A stretch of 64,000 bases of DNA from Zeus faber (GCA_960531495.1 OY482860.1:17670462-17734461), one strand, 5' to 3'; positions 49,274 through 61,586 are shown, numbered from the stretch's first letter. The notes: a model not told the origin generated them from the letters alone. A program made the numbers and translations.

Positions 49274-49624
49274 TGTCAGGGTTCGCCCGGGTCCTACCAG
49301 CATCAGCCACTAGATGCCGCCAGTACTGCCTTTTCAAGGTTGCTCTGCTTCACCTATTTCTGTTCCTGATTACCCTGCCTCATTAGATGATATGTTTCAC
49401 CTGTGTCTCGTTTGGTCGTCCCTATTTAGACCCTGTCGTTTGTGTCCTCGGGCGCTCAGTCTTGAGTTTGTCTAACCTCATGACAACGCTCTTGTTCCAA
49501 GCTCCCGAGACTTCTTATTTGTTTTTGCCCAGTTTAGTACTTGTTTTGAGTAAAACCTCTATTTTTGCCACCTCGCCTCTGCCTTGTTCTCTGCACCTGG
49601 GTTCACTCAGCACACCTCCTAACA
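49274..49624 (+). repeat. Gypsy-A 5' LTR
   Basis: Begins tgtcagggttcgcccggg and ends cctcctaaca. It has a TATA-like ctatttaga (49422-49430), a predicted transcription start near 49454 from the self-primer match, and a gagtaaaacctct stretch near the 3' end. One substitution separates it from the 3' LTR. Confidence 0.97.
49422..49464 (+). promoter_or_regulatory. Gypsy-A core promoter and self-primer
   Basis: TATA-like ctatttaga lies 24 to 32 bp upstream of gctcagtcttg (49454-49464). That 11-mer is the exact reverse complement of 49626-49636 just after the LTR. In Tf1 the first 11 nt of the mRNA prime reverse transcription by pairing to such a site, so 49454 is the expected RNA start. Confidence 0.65.
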
Positions 49625-49625
49625 G

Positions 49626-49636
49626 CAAGACTGAGC
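49626..49636 (+). promoter_or_regulatory. Gypsy-A primer-binding site, self-priming type
   Basis: caagactgagc, one base after the LTR terminus. It does not begin with TGG, so an ordinary tRNA 3'-end primer is not indicated. It pairs perfectly over 11 nt with 49454-49464. Confidence 0.7.
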
Positions 49637-49642
49637 CACAAC

Positions 49643-51464
49643 ATGGACCCAGCAGAGAGCCAGCCTCCAGAGGTGGAAAGCCTGCGGGTGGCCTTGACGC
49701 ACCAGGGGGCTGCGATTGGCCGACACGAGCGGGTTCTCCAACAGGTCCTGGAAAACCTGCAGTCGCTCGCCCAGGCCGTCCAACAGAGCCAGGCACCGGC
49801 TCCACCTATGGGCCCTGCGCCAGCGCTGCCTCCCATGGACCCGCGTCCTCCAGAGCACCGCGAACCACGACTGCCGGCGCCAGAGAGGTACGACGGTAAC
49901 CCAGGGGGCTGTCGTGGCTTTCTGACACAATGCTCCCTGGCTTTCGAGCTCCAGCCGTCACAGTTCCCCACCGAGCGCTCACAGGTGGCATACGTGGTCA
50001 CGCTACTCACCGGCAAAGCACTCTCCTGGGCCACAGCCATCTGGAATCGGCAAACCCCGGCCTGCTCCAGCTACCAGGCTTTTGCCGGGGAGATGCGCCG
50101 AGTGTTCGACCACTCAGTCAGTGGGAGGGAGGCGTCGACACGGCTACTCCGGCTCCGCCAGGGGGGACAGAGCGTGGCGGACTACGCCATCGCATTCCGC
50201 ACCCTCGCCGTGGCGTCTGGATGGAACAGCGAGGCACTCATCGCGGCCTTCCAGGGGGGCCTCAATGAGGGGGTCAAGGACGAGCTGGCATCCCGGGAGG
50301 CGCAGGAGGACCTGGACACGCTCATCGATGCAGCGATTCGGGTGGACAACCGCCTCCGGGAGAGACAAAGGGAACGCGATTTCCCCGCTTCACCAACACC
50401 AGCGCGCAGAGCGGCTCTGGGGACGAGGCCTCCCGAGCAGCTCCTGGCTATCCCGAGCTCGCCTCCAGCATCAAGGGAGGAGCCGATGCAAGTAGGCAGC
50501 ACACGGCTCTCTCGGTCCGAACGTGACCGGCGGATGAGAGAGCGCTGCTGCCTGTACTGTGGGATCCCGGGGCATTTCCGTTCTTCCTGCCCTGAGCTCG
50601 GGAAAAGCCAACTCTCGTCCAGGGTAGGGAGAACTGCGACGAGGCCAACCTTCTCTCCCGAGCTCGAGGCGACCAGGGTCCTGCTGGCTGCCTCCCTCGC
50701 CTGGGGAGATCAACATCACTCCCTCCAAGCTATGGTGGATTCCGGCGCTGCAGGTAGCTTCCTGGATGTAGGGCTAGCAAAGGCCCTAAAGCTCCCTCTG
50801 GCACCTCTAGAGCATCCTCTCACGGTGACAGCCCTGGATGGAAGACCACTGGGGTCCGGTAGTGTGTGCCATCGGACCGCCCCCCTTTGGCTGTCACTGG
50901 AGGGAAAACATTCAGAGGTAATCCAGCTCCACCTCATCCACTCCCCTGAGTTTCCACTGGTCCTGGGCTACCCATGGCTAGCCCGTCACAACCCACATCT
51001 GGACTGGGCCTCCGGGTGTCTCACCGAATGGGGCCCTGCCTGCCACACCACCTGTCTTCGTTCTAGTCCGTCTTCTCACCCTCTCGAGTCTCCAGTCCGT
51101 GTCCAAGCTCGGGCCCCTTCCCAAGCCCCTGCCCACTCCGGAGTTCCTGTCCGTGTCCTGGCTCCAGTCCGTATTCAAGGTCCCATCCATCCCGAGTTTT
51201 CACGAGTGCCCCACGAGTATGCCGATCTGAGGGAGGTCTTCAGCAAGAGACGGGCCACCACGCTTCCTCCCCATCGGTCCTATGACTGCGCCATCGACCT
51301 TCTGCCTGGCACCTGCCCTCCTCGAGGACGTCTCTTCTCTCTCTCTGCCCCTGAGACTACAGCCATGGAGGAGTACATCCGGGGGGCGCTCACCTCAGGT
51401 TTCATCCGCCCTTCTACCTCCCCGGCGGGCGCAGGGTTTTTCTTCGTGGATAAGAAGGATGGCG
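49643..51464 (+). pseudogene. Gypsy-A gag-protease-RT (first segment of polyprotein)
   Basis: Gag start ATG at 49643 (MDPAESQ), just after the binding site; the upstream in-frame codons belong to the LTR and leader. A coiled N-terminal region (residues 20-50), proline-rich linker, then the sushi-type capsid region (about 70-250: ERYDGNPGGCRGFLTQCSLAF, ALSWATAIWN, GLNEGVKDELA). Zinc knuckle CLYCGIPGHFRSSC at residues 303-316 (50549-50590) binds RNA. Aspartic protease site VDSGA, Asp366 (50738-50740). RT starts near 51208 (EYADLREVFSKRRA) and is in frame with gag to VDKKDGG (51462), so gag and pol form a single frame. There a deletion shifts the frame, ending in a stop at 51608-51610. Confidence 0.93.
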
Positions 51465-54060
51465 GCCTGGCGGGATGGCGGTCAAGAATCGCTACCCCCT
51501 TCCTCTCATGTCCACATCTTTCGAGCAACTGCAAGGCGCCACCATCTTCACCAAACTCGATCTTTGAAACGCATACAATCTCGTCCGCGTCCGCGAGGGG
51601 GATGAGTTGAAGACCGCCTTCAACACACCTACCGGCCATTATGAATACCTGGTCATGCCTTTTGGATTGGCCAATGCTCCCGCTGTCTTCCAGGCCTTTG
51701 TAAACAACGTCCTCCGTGAGTTTCTCAATCGCTCCGTGTTCGTCTACATCGATCACATCCTCATCTTCTCCAGGACCCTTCCCGAACACATACAGCATGT
51801 GAGACAGGTCCTTCACCGCCTGCTCCCCAATGGCCTCTATGTGAAGCTGGAGAAGAGTGAGTTCCACGCCACCACCGTTCAGTTCCTGGGGTTCGTCATC
51901 ACCGAGGGTCACGTCCAGATGGATCCTGCCAAGACCGAGGCCGTCCGGGACTGGCCACCACCCACCTCGGTCAAACAGGTGCAGCGCTTCCTCGGGTTTG
52001 CCAATTTTTACAGGCGATTCATTCGGGGTTTTAGCACGGTGGCAGCTCCCCTCACCGCCCTCACTAGGACATCCACAGCCCGCTTCGCCTGGACTGCGGA
52101 GGCTGAGGGGGCGTTCAGGGCTCTCAAGATGCGGTTCACCGCTGCCCCTGTCCTGGCCACACCAGAGCCTACCCTACCCTTCGTGGTGGAGGTGGATGCT
52201 TCCGATGTGGGAGTGGGGGCCGTTTTGTCCCAAAGGACTCACGACAGGAAGCTCCATCCATGTGCTTTCTTCTCCCGTCGCCTCACCCCAGCGGAACGGA
52301 ACTATGACATAGGGAACCGGGAGCTACTGGCAGTCAAACTGGCGTTGGAGGAGTGGCGGCACTGGCTGGAGGGGGCCCAACACCCATTTGTCGTCTGGAC
52401 CGACCACAAGAACCTGACATACATTCAGGAGGCCAAACGCCTCAACTCCCGTCAAGCCCGATGGGCCTTGTTCTTCAATCGGTTCAACTTCATCCTGTCG
52501 TATCGTCCCGGGTCCAAGAACCTCAAGCCCGATGCTCTCTCCAGACAGTTTGACCCTCCTGAGCTGGTTGAACTCCCCGAGCCCATTCTCCAGAGCTCCT
52601 GCATCTTGGCTCCGGTCCGCTGGGGAATCGAGACGCAGGTCCGGCAGGCCCAAAGGAGGGAGGCGGATCCCGGCAACGGGCCCCCGGGTCACCTGTTTGT
52701 CCCGAAGGCTGTCCGATCACAAGTCCTGCAATGGGGGCATTCATCCCGCCTCACTGGCCACCCGGGGATCTCCAGGACCCTCGAGTTCCTCCGCAGGCGT
52801 TTCTGGTGGCCTACCATGGAGCAGGACGTCCGGTCCTTCGTCGCTGCCTGCACCATCTGCACCCAGAACAAGAACCCCCGGTCACGTCCCATGGGGCTGC
52901 TGCATCCCCTTCCCATCCCCAGTCGGCCCTGGTCACACCTCTCAGTGGACTTCATCACCGGCCTTCCACCGTCTCGGGGCCACACTGTCATCTTTGTCGT
53001 TGTAGACCGGTTCTCCAAGGCTTGCCGTTTTATTCCTCTGCCCAAGCTCCCCTCAGCTCTGGAGACTGCTGAGCTCATGGTGCAGCACGTTTTCAGGGTG
53101 TTCGGCCTGCCCCTGGACGTGGTGTCAGACCGCGGTCCGCAGTTTGCATCCCGGTTCTGGAAAGCATTCCACCAGCTCCTCGGCGCCTCCGTCAGCCTGT
53201 CCTCCGGTTTCCACCCGCAATCCAATGGCCAGACTGAGCGGGTCAACCAGGACCTGGAGACAACACTGAGGTGCCTCGTGTCCTCCAACCCTGCCTCCTG
53301 GAGCGACCATCTAGTGTGGGCGGAATACGCTCACAACACTCTGCGCTGCTCTTCCACTGGCATGTCCCCGTTTGAGTGCCAGTTTGGGTACGTACCTCCT
53401 CTGTTTCAGGAGCAGGAGGCGGAGGTGGGAGTGCCGTCAGCCCAGCGGTTCGTCCAGCGGTGCCGACGGACCTGGCAGAGGGCTCGTCAGGCCCTGCTGA
53501 GGACATCCCGGCAGCAGCAGATCCAGGCCAACCGACGGCGCAGACCAGCGCCTATGCTCCGTCCGGGCCAGAGGGTCTGGCTGTCCACCAGGGACCTTCC
53601 ATTACGGGTGGAATCACGCAAGCTCGCGCCACGGTATGTTGGGCCCTTCAAGATCGTGCGGCGGGTCAATCCTGCCGCATACCGTCTTCTGCTCCCCAGG
53701 TCGATGAGGATAAACCCCACCTTCCACGTGTCGCGGCTCCGACCGGTGGTCACCAGCACCTTGGCGCCCACCACGAGGCCTCCTCCGGCACCTCGCATCA
53801 TCGACGGTCAGCCCGCCTACACGGTCCGCCGGCTCCTGGACTCCCGCCGGGTCCGCAGGGCCCTGCAATACCTGGTGGACTGGGAGGGTTACGGGCCGGA
53901 GGAGCGCTCCTGGGTTCCGGCCCGGGATATCCTGGACCCCTCTCTGATCCAGGATTTCCGCCGTCGCCACCCGACACTCCCTGGAGGAACGTCGGGAGCC
54001 GTTCCTAGACGGGGGGGTCCTGTCAGGGTTCGCCCGGGTCCTACCAGCATCAGCCACTAG
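51465..54060 (+). pseudogene. Gypsy-A RT-RNase H-integrase-chromodomain (second segment)
   Basis: Pol resumes in a new frame at about 51481. A block of about 12 residues is lost at the junction, and an in-frame TGA lies at 51565-51567. RT palm: the catalytic YxDD reads YIDH (51745-51756), so one essential Asp is replaced. RNase H: VEVDASD (Asp 52195), [15 protein letters not shown]. Integrase: H-H-C-C zinc region GH...GH...C..C (52735-52865), then catalytic Asp 52948, Asp 53128 and Glu 53236, spacing D-35-E, all intact. Chromodomain at 53818-53973 ([18 protein letters not shown]), which in chromoviruses targets integration to histone marks. The stop (54058-54060) lies 40 bp inside the 3' LTR. 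Confidence 0.93.
54007..54017 (+). promoter_or_regulatory. Gypsy-A polypurine tract
   Basis: agacggggggg, three bases before the 3' LTR. It would prime plus-strand DNA. The extra tcc before TG fits end trimming by integrase. Confidence 0.6.
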
Positions 54061-54371
54061 ATGCCGCCAGTACTGCCTTTTCAAGGTTGCTCTGCTTCAC
54101 CTATTTCTGTTCCTGATTACCCTGCCTCATTAGATGATATGTTTCACCTGTGTCTCGTTTGGTCGTCCCTATTTAGACCCTGTCGTTTGTGTCCTCGGGC
54201 GCTCAGTCTTGAGTTTGTCTAACCTCATGACAACGCTCTTGTTCCAAGCTCCCGAGACTTCTTATTTGTTTTTGCCCAGTTTTGTACTTGTTTTGAGTAA
54301 AACCTCTATTTTTGCCACCTCGCCTCTGCCTTGTTCTCTGCACCTGGGTTCACTCAGCACACCTCCTAACA
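54021..54371 (+). repeat. Gypsy-A 3' LTR
   Basis: 351 bp, identical to the 5' LTR except position 54283. It provides the stop codon of pol. The target duplication TCTAC follows at 54372-54376. Confidence 0.97.
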
Positions 54372-54376
54372 TCTAC

Positions 54377-55424
<1,048 letters not shown>

Positions 55425-55612
55425 CACAGACACCCAAAACGAGTCCTATTAAACAGCTGACACATAGTTCTTTAAACACATAGAAAATGGCTGATGCCTA
55501 AAATTAGTCTTTTAGAACACCCCACAAAATTACTGATGTTATTTGACACCCTACCAAATGAATAGTACACACAATTGGTACTACTTAACAGCCTGCATCC
55601 ATAACTAGTCTT
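55425..55612. repeat. Degenerate ~41-bp minisatellite, left part
   Basis: Units like gacacccaaaacgagtccta, gatgcctaaaattagtcttt-tagaacaccccacaaa and cataactagtctttt. The same unit continues at 58205-58720 beyond an inserted LINE-containing block. Confidence 0.7.
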
Positions 55613-55802
55613 TTATAAGTCAAGTCAAGTCAAGTCACACTTTATTTATAAAGCACATTCATACCAGGGCAACACAATGTGATTTACAGTGAAATACAAT
55701 CAAAGAAAATATAAAATGTCTGTGCAATCATAAGAACAGTCAGTGCGGAATAAACAAATCTCACAGCGTACAGAGCACACGCAAATCTCACAACATATGG
55801 AA

Positions 55803-55861
55803 CCACACACGGACACGCTCACACACACACACACGCACGGACACGCTCACACACGGACACG

Positions 55862-55911
<50 letters not shown>
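55803..55911. repeat. (AC)n array with acacgg/acgctc variants
   Basis: CA repeats with ggacacgctc interruptions, ending in a pure run at 55865-55911. It lies in the LINE 3' region, the same place as the GT array of the plus-strand copy. Confidence 0.93.
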
Positions 55912-55914
<3 letters not shown>

Positions 55915-56024
55915 GTCAGTCGTAGACAGAAGTGAACAGCAAGGTATTTAACCTGCTTTTTAAAGTCCTCCAAAATGTCAGGTCCTCCAGCAGGGTGTTC
56001 CATTTAGTTGGGGCATAGATGCAG

Positions 56025-56087
56025 AAGATTCAAGATTTTTATTTGTCACATACATATACATACTTCCATACATATATGCAGTGAAAT
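56025..56087 (-). repeat. LINE 3'-tail fragment inside the L2-type LINE
   Basis: attcaagatttttatttgtc, acatacatatacatac and atgcagtgaaatg are the reverse of 41985-42060. Confidence 0.75.
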
Positions 56088-56800
56088 GTAATGCAGCCTC
56101 TCCTGCTTCAGAGTTGGTACGAGGGATGGTTAAAAGACCACTGCCTGTGGACCTGAGAGTTCTGACTGGCTTGTGGTTATGAGCATTTATTTTATAAACT
56201 GAGGTGCAAGGCCATTTATAGATTTATATACAAGTAGCAGAATCTTAAAATCAATCCCAGTTTTAACAGGGAGCCAATGTAGAGATCTAAGAACAGGTGT
56301 GATGTGTTCAAACTGTTTTGTCCCGGTGAAAAGGTACACACTGTAGCTGCTGCACACCTGATTTTGGGAGGCTGGTGAACAGGCCATTACAGTAGTCCAA
56401 TCTATTTGTTATGAATACATGGATTAATTTTTCAGTCTGCTTTTGACAAGAAGCCTCTTAATTTTGAAATGTTTTTTAGATGGAAGAAGGCTGGATTTAG
56501 GAAGGATTTTGTTATGTGATTGATATGGCTCTTAAAATTTAGATCGCCATCTATGATTACACCCAGACTTCTAGCATTCATTCTTGCTCTCCAGAGACAG
56601 AGAACTGAGATGAGCTGCAATTTTCTGTCGCTGAGCCTTTGCACCAAAAATGAGTATTTCCGTTTTATCTTTGTTCAGTTGTAAAAAGTTCTGTGACATC
56701 CATGCATTCATATCATTAATACACTGAGGGAGTGTATGGGGAGTAGGTCATCAGGAGATGTACAGTTGTGAATCACCTGCATAATTACGTTTTTTTTTGT

Positions 56801-57244
56801 GTGTTTCTTTGTGATATGTGCTCGAAAGTGGAGAATCGGAGATTCAAAACAAGGTGTCACTTGTGCAAATCAAGCAAATATTTTTAAAGCTATGACTTGT
56901 TACTTACCAGGGTGTGACTGTGATTCTGAGATAATCACCTCCAAAGTTTTGCCCACAGAAGGTTCATTTAGCGAGCTGCCAGAATGTAAATGGGGCTGGT
57001 GGACAAACAAGGCCTCATGGCTAATTAACATACTATATGGGCTAATCAGGAACAGCTTAACAACATACAACTAATTTTGTTTAAAAAAAAAAAGCTTTTA
57101 TTTAACAGTAATATACATGTTTTATAAAAGTGGAATTATTTTGGAGTTTAAAAGTACGGACAACACAACAAAATGTAGAGTCTTTAAATATTATGAGTCT
57201 CAGAAAATCTGAGATCTGAAAATCTGTCACCGACCTCAACGGAC
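56801..57244. other. Unassigned DNA
   Basis: No feature recognised. A 91-codon plus-strand frame (56799-57074) has no identifiable domain. Confidence 0.4.
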
Positions 57245-57895
57245 TCAATCACGTCATCGACTTCTACCGTTGTAACAACAATGGAATCGTTGGTCTCCTC
57301 TGGTGGTTCTTGAAAATATTCAGTTTCATCATAACATTAAGTTTGAAATCCGCTGTTTGAAATGTTCTCCATGTCCGGAGTAATATCAGATTCAGCAGCG
57401 CTGTTATTCTCCATGTCGCCATTGGAGAACCCCCTATTATCGCGAAAAATGAAGTCCAGTATGCGCTGCTAACACTGACTTGGATCCATCGCACTGGTCA
57501 GATTAAGGTCCGAAATATGATTCAGAGCTTCTGCCACCCGCTTCGCGTAATCCGATACGGAGAAGAACGTTTTCACAGACAAGTGAGACTGAAACACCCC
57601 TGTACTGCGCTTTAACCGTCTGTTTACGGAAGTGACGTAGGTGCGTGACGTGAAGGGTTTTTCTTCTTTGCCGTTTCACAACAATGGCTCCCTGTGTGTA
57701 AGAGTAGTACGATTTAAAGGTTGAATTCTATCAAAACGGTTTCACATTGTGGCTTCATATCATATAGAATTTGGATGAAGGACCTTCACCTGGACGCTCG
57801 CTTTAAAGGAAACTATCGATCCGCGTTATTCAGCGCTGTTCAGTGTCCCGGTAAGTGAACTGCGTTTCCCCATGTAATCTAATATTAGGCCGACT
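57245..57895. repeat. Dispersed repeat S, copy 2
   Basis: Same orientation as 21931-22395 and longer. The match begins near 57470 (cttggatccatcgcactgg) and runs to ccccatgtaatctaat (57895). The minus strand again reads VAEALNHISDLNLT and MDPSQC, then a stop, then LDFIFRDN, followed by an acidic stretch (AAESDITPDMENIS, PPEETNDSIVVTTVEVDDVI) extending to 57245. A splice-donor-like ggtaagtgaactg is at about 57849. Function unknown. Confidence 0.65.
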
Positions 57896-58204
57896 TCTCT
57901 AGAGCGCTGAGTTTGTCGACCAGGCAGAAACAGTTCCCACAGTCCGTGGTGGTAGGCATAGATGCCGGCATAGTTAGCAATATGCTAAGCAAACAGGCTA
58001 ACTAGCACTAGCCGAGCACTAGCCAAGCCAAAACCCACGTTCCAAAATCCGAAAAACAGTTCAGACGAGGGTCAAAGCCAGGAAATTGTAAGGATATCAC
58101 AGTGCGAAAAAACCTGAAATCCGTAATCCAAAATCAGGCAAATTTGGGAAGCGATTCATGAGTTACGCACTGACATGAAGTAACACACACACAAAGATGT
58201 CACC
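57896..58204. other. Unassigned repeat-like DNA
   Basis: Contains gctaactagcactagccgag and related gct-ag steps near 57975-58030. No family recognised. Confidence 0.35.
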
Positions 58205-58720
58205 AGAACTGGAACTGGAACACCCTACAAACAGCAGACACCCAAAACTAGTCCTTTAGAACACTCTACAAACAGCCTATGCCCAAACACAGTCCTTTTA
58301 AACACCCTACTAACAGCCGACATGTAAAACTAGCCATTGAGAACACCAAAAAACAGCAAACTAATCCATTAGGTGGACAAGGCATAAGATGCTTGGTACA
58401 CTTCCTAATGAGAAGAGAACCGATAAGGAAAATCCAACATACTGGACATTGTAGGAGTTAACTAACTCCAGAAGATGGCAGTAGTGAAACATTTAGGATG
58501 CAAGCTGCCGTCAAAACCCAAAGAAGAACCTTTAGCACACCCTAAAACAGCCAACGCCCAAACACAGTCCTTTAGAAGACCCTACAAAGCAGCCAACACC
58601 CAAAACGAGTCCTACAAAATGACGACAACCAAAATGGGTCCTTTAGAACCCCCTATAAAATGTCAGAAATTCAAAAAAAGCCAGACAAAACAAGTCCTGC
58701 ATGCATTGGATGAGCAAACC
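58205..58720. repeat. Degenerate ~41-bp minisatellite, right part
   Basis: About ten diverged units of acaccctacaaacagcagac-acccaaaactagtcctttag type, for example at 58222, 58262, 58302 and 58564. It continues the array seen at 55425-55612. Confidence 0.8.
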
Positions 58721-59935
58721 ATTTGAAAGTTATACATTTTTTAATCTTCCTGGCATCCTGGAGCAGAAGACTATTTCATTCAGCACCACTTCCTGTTAGA
58801 TTGGCGCTTATAAATAAGACCCAGATTGCTGTGGCAAATTAATAAATGAAACCAAATAAAATGCTTGTTCAACATGACCGTTCAATTTAAAAGTGGATTC
58901 AAGATTACTGCTACAATTTTACTCAAGATGAGCACTCACTGAGTGGGTTTACTGCAGTTCCAGACAGTATGACACTGATCAAGAAGACCAATCGCCTACA
59001 GACACTTTGAATGGAATTACATGGCTTTGCTTGCTATCGGCAAGACTGCACAAGCTCTAATTCTGCAAAGACCCAGAAAAAAATAATCACAGTTTTCCAA
59101 TATAAAGGGAAATGACAACAACAGCGGCAAAAGCTTTCCTTCACTTACAACCATGGCAGGTTCTGGAATACGAACAAACAAATGTTTACTTCGACAGTCG
59201 TCTGAAGCCCCTGAAGAGTAAAGTTCACTCTGGAGAGAAAATATTGTGATGATGTCTTTTGTATTTTCCTGTCCAACACTTATAAGGAGTATGAAACGTA
59301 CGAGATTCAAGCAAAAATTTTAATTCCACGCTCGGTTGAACTCGAAGTCGGAGCGCAGACTTCAATTAGGAAATTCCTTACGACTCCCTGTATGCTCATT
59401 TTCTACCAATGTTTACATCACACACTAACAACCACGCAGTTTTATATTACATTTATTTTCCTGAAGTATATGCAAGTGTCTCCCTCTATACTGTTTGTAT
59501 GTACGTATGTCAATGCGCCTGCCAACATCTTGCTAATGTATACTTCAAAAAGGTACAGAAATGATCACCAATCTCAGCTATTCCAGGGTGTGAGAGGCAT
59601 CCGCTAGACATGGAATTTAATGACTTTTTCTGTCCCTGCAGGAGACTTGGATGTTGCCTTTGGAGACTTGCCTTTTGAAACCTTCTTTTCTCCTGCAGCA
59701 CTCAAGTCCATGATACGCTTTTTTACACATTTTCAACGACAACCATTTTTTGTTCTTTGTGTGACAATGGAAGGTGGAAGGCAGAACCATAATTCTATTT
59801 CTCTTTCTATTGCATTATGCCAATACATCTCAGTACTGTATGGACAATAATATCCAGAATCATTTTCTGTGCAGATCACCAACAAGGCCCAAAGTTAGAT
59901 CCGTGCCGGTCAAGGAAGACGACAGACAGAGAGAG

Positions 59936-59936
<1 letters not shown>
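58721..59936. other. Unassigned intergenic DNA
   Basis: No exon or repeat supported; short frames without domains. Confidence 0.4.
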
Positions 59937-59974
<38 letters not shown>

Positions 59975-60134
59975 CGGCAGACATCTCAAGTTGTCAGGAG
60001 TTTATCAGGCTAAACTGTTGTGATTTTAATGAAGTGCAATGGACAAATTATATTTGGAGCTGGCGGAAAAAAATGAATCCTCACTGCTTTGTTGAAGTCG
60101 AGACAGAGAGAGAGAGAGATAGAGAGAGAGAGAG
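59937..60134. repeat. Two (GA)n runs (59937-59974 and 60101-60134)
   Basis: Purine dinucleotide runs with small interruptions, separated by about 125 bp of mixed sequence. Confidence 0.9.
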
Positions 60135-61275
60135 ACAGATCACCCCAATCCTGGGGCTGCAGTGTTGAGCTTAGCCACTGAAGGATGCTCTTCAAATGCT
60201 CAGCAAGAGATAAAGAAACATCTTAATACCACACTCCTCTGAATATATATATATTTTTCTCTCTCTCCACTCCTCTAATTTTTTTGCCCTTTTGCCTCGT
60301 CTTCGAAATCCCCACTAATCAGCTTAGTTCTTGTTAGCTCTTGCGATACCATTCACATTAGCATAATGTCTCCAGGAGTCTCAGCTTGGCTGATATTTGA
60401 CCTGGATATCGGGGTTGGGACGGGTGGCTCTGCGCGGTGCAGATCAAGGTCACGGTTGTGTGGAAGATATCAAGATTCAAGATTCAAGATTCAAGATTTG
60501 TGAATATCACAATATCACATCTAATGTGAATATCACCTCCAATCTTTCACTTCGGGGTGACAAAAGCAAATATTTACAGTAAATACCGGGGCGTAACACA
60601 GTAATAATAAGGGCATCAGTGTATATCTGTCTTCTTCCGGGCTGAAACCCGATCCTGACGAGCTACGGTCTTCCATGAATTGTTGAAACCTTTTGCTGCT
60701 TGGCAGTAAACCAAAGCCACATTATAACCTTGACTCTTCAATATAAGGTGGGAACAAAATGAGATTCCACGCGTTCATGTTTCCCATGAATTTCCCAGAT
60801 TCTCAAAGTGTAGAAAGCATACACAACAACTTTGAAAGTATTTAAAGACGCCAGGTATTTTTTCATTAAGGTTATTTAACATGTTTCAAGGACGTGAAAA
60901 CTTCCCTTTGTTTTTCTTTTTTTTTTTACCAGTGCTGTCAGCATGCTGGGTATAGAACAAAGCATTTGTATGCCATTGCATCTAGGACAGGGTTAGTCTG
61001 CCACTGGAGTTCAACTTCTCAACCTGCAATGCAACTCTTTATCAATTCCTAAATCACAAGAACTGCTGCAATAAGTCTGTCCTGTGGACGACCTACAGGA
61101 TGAGAACCACCACCATAGAATGACAAGACCACAGTTTTGGGTTATAGAAAACCACGACCAACCCCCCTCTTTGGAGAACAGTCATACCAAGTTTTGGTCT
61201 ATGAACAACTTATCACTACTCCAAGAGGGGGAGACTCACCATGGGTGAGACAAAATAATGTAGCACCAAAGATCA
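60135..61275. other. Unassigned intergenic DNA with a LINE-tail remnant
   Basis: A run of attcaag units at 60472-60500 is the bare tail of the family at 41985. About 60290-60420 is complex DNA with homeodomain-type cores (ccccactaatcagcttag) and could be regulatory. No gene seen. Confidence 0.4.
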
Positions 61276-61512
61276 ACTTGTACATGGAAAAACATAAACA
61301 TAGATGACAACGTAAACATCAGATGACAACATGTATCGAAAAAACAGATTTAATTAAGTCCAGGAAAACTGGAACAACAATTGAGCACGTGGCCTCTTCC
61401 TGTCATGACCGTTATGACAGTAAATGAGGGAGGAAAGGAGAGGGATGTAACCAGGAGGGTGTTTGAGGGTGTGTTCAAAGCAGGTGGTGTGTGTGTGCCT
61501 GTGATGAGTCTG

Positions 61513-61586
<74 letters not shown>

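Larger units (their letters stand above)
49269..54376 (+). mobile_element. Gypsy-A: near-complete Ty3/Gypsy chromovirus, Tf1/sushi group
   Basis: Two 351-bp LTRs (TG...CA) flank a 4.4-kb interior with gag, protease, RT, RNase H, integrase and chromodomain in that order. A 5-bp target duplication TCTAC lies at 49269-49273 and 54372-54376. The LTRs differ at a single site (49536 A versus 54283 T), so the insertion is recent. The chromodomain and gag style place it with vertebrate sushi-like chromoviruses, the lineage from which mammalian PEG10 and RTL genes derive (known for the group). Three defects in RT make it non-autonomous as sequenced; it could still be mobilised in trans. Confidence 0.97.
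55613..56800 (-). pseudogene. L2/CR1-type LINE, 3' part, reverse strand
   Basis: Same family as 42300-45425. Minus-strand frames read SDRKLQLISVLCLWRARMNARSLGVIIDGDLNFKSHINHITKS (56640-56510), HLKNISKLRGFLSKAD (56480-56432) and FEHITPVLRSLHWLPVKTGIDFKILLLVYKSINGLAPQFIK (56310-56190). Only the region from just after the YxDD site to the 3' end remains, as expected from 5' truncation during target-primed reverse transcription. The 3' tail is (CAAGT)n at 55618-55637 as read on the plus strand. An inserted LINE-tail fragment sits at 56025-56087. Stops are present. Confidence 0.88.

Noticed and set aside
49565..49642. Upstream start for the Gypsy-A gag frame
   Set aside because: These codons lie in the LTR and leader, across the predicted primer-binding site. 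The ATG at 49643, directly after it, is the sensible gag start.
49603..50040. Long minus-strand frames across Gypsy-A (also 51280-51912 and 52689-53288)
   Set aside because: They are antisense shadows of GC-rich gag-pol codons with no domain of their own.
51607..54060. Independent pol gene starting at 51607
   Set aside because: That codon is TTG in the middle of RT. The frame is simply the continuation of pol after a deletion and a stop, not a separate gene.
55425..58720. CRISPR-like array from repeated units
   Set aside because: Units are degenerate and contiguous without unique spacers, and the DNA is vertebrate; it is a minisatellite.
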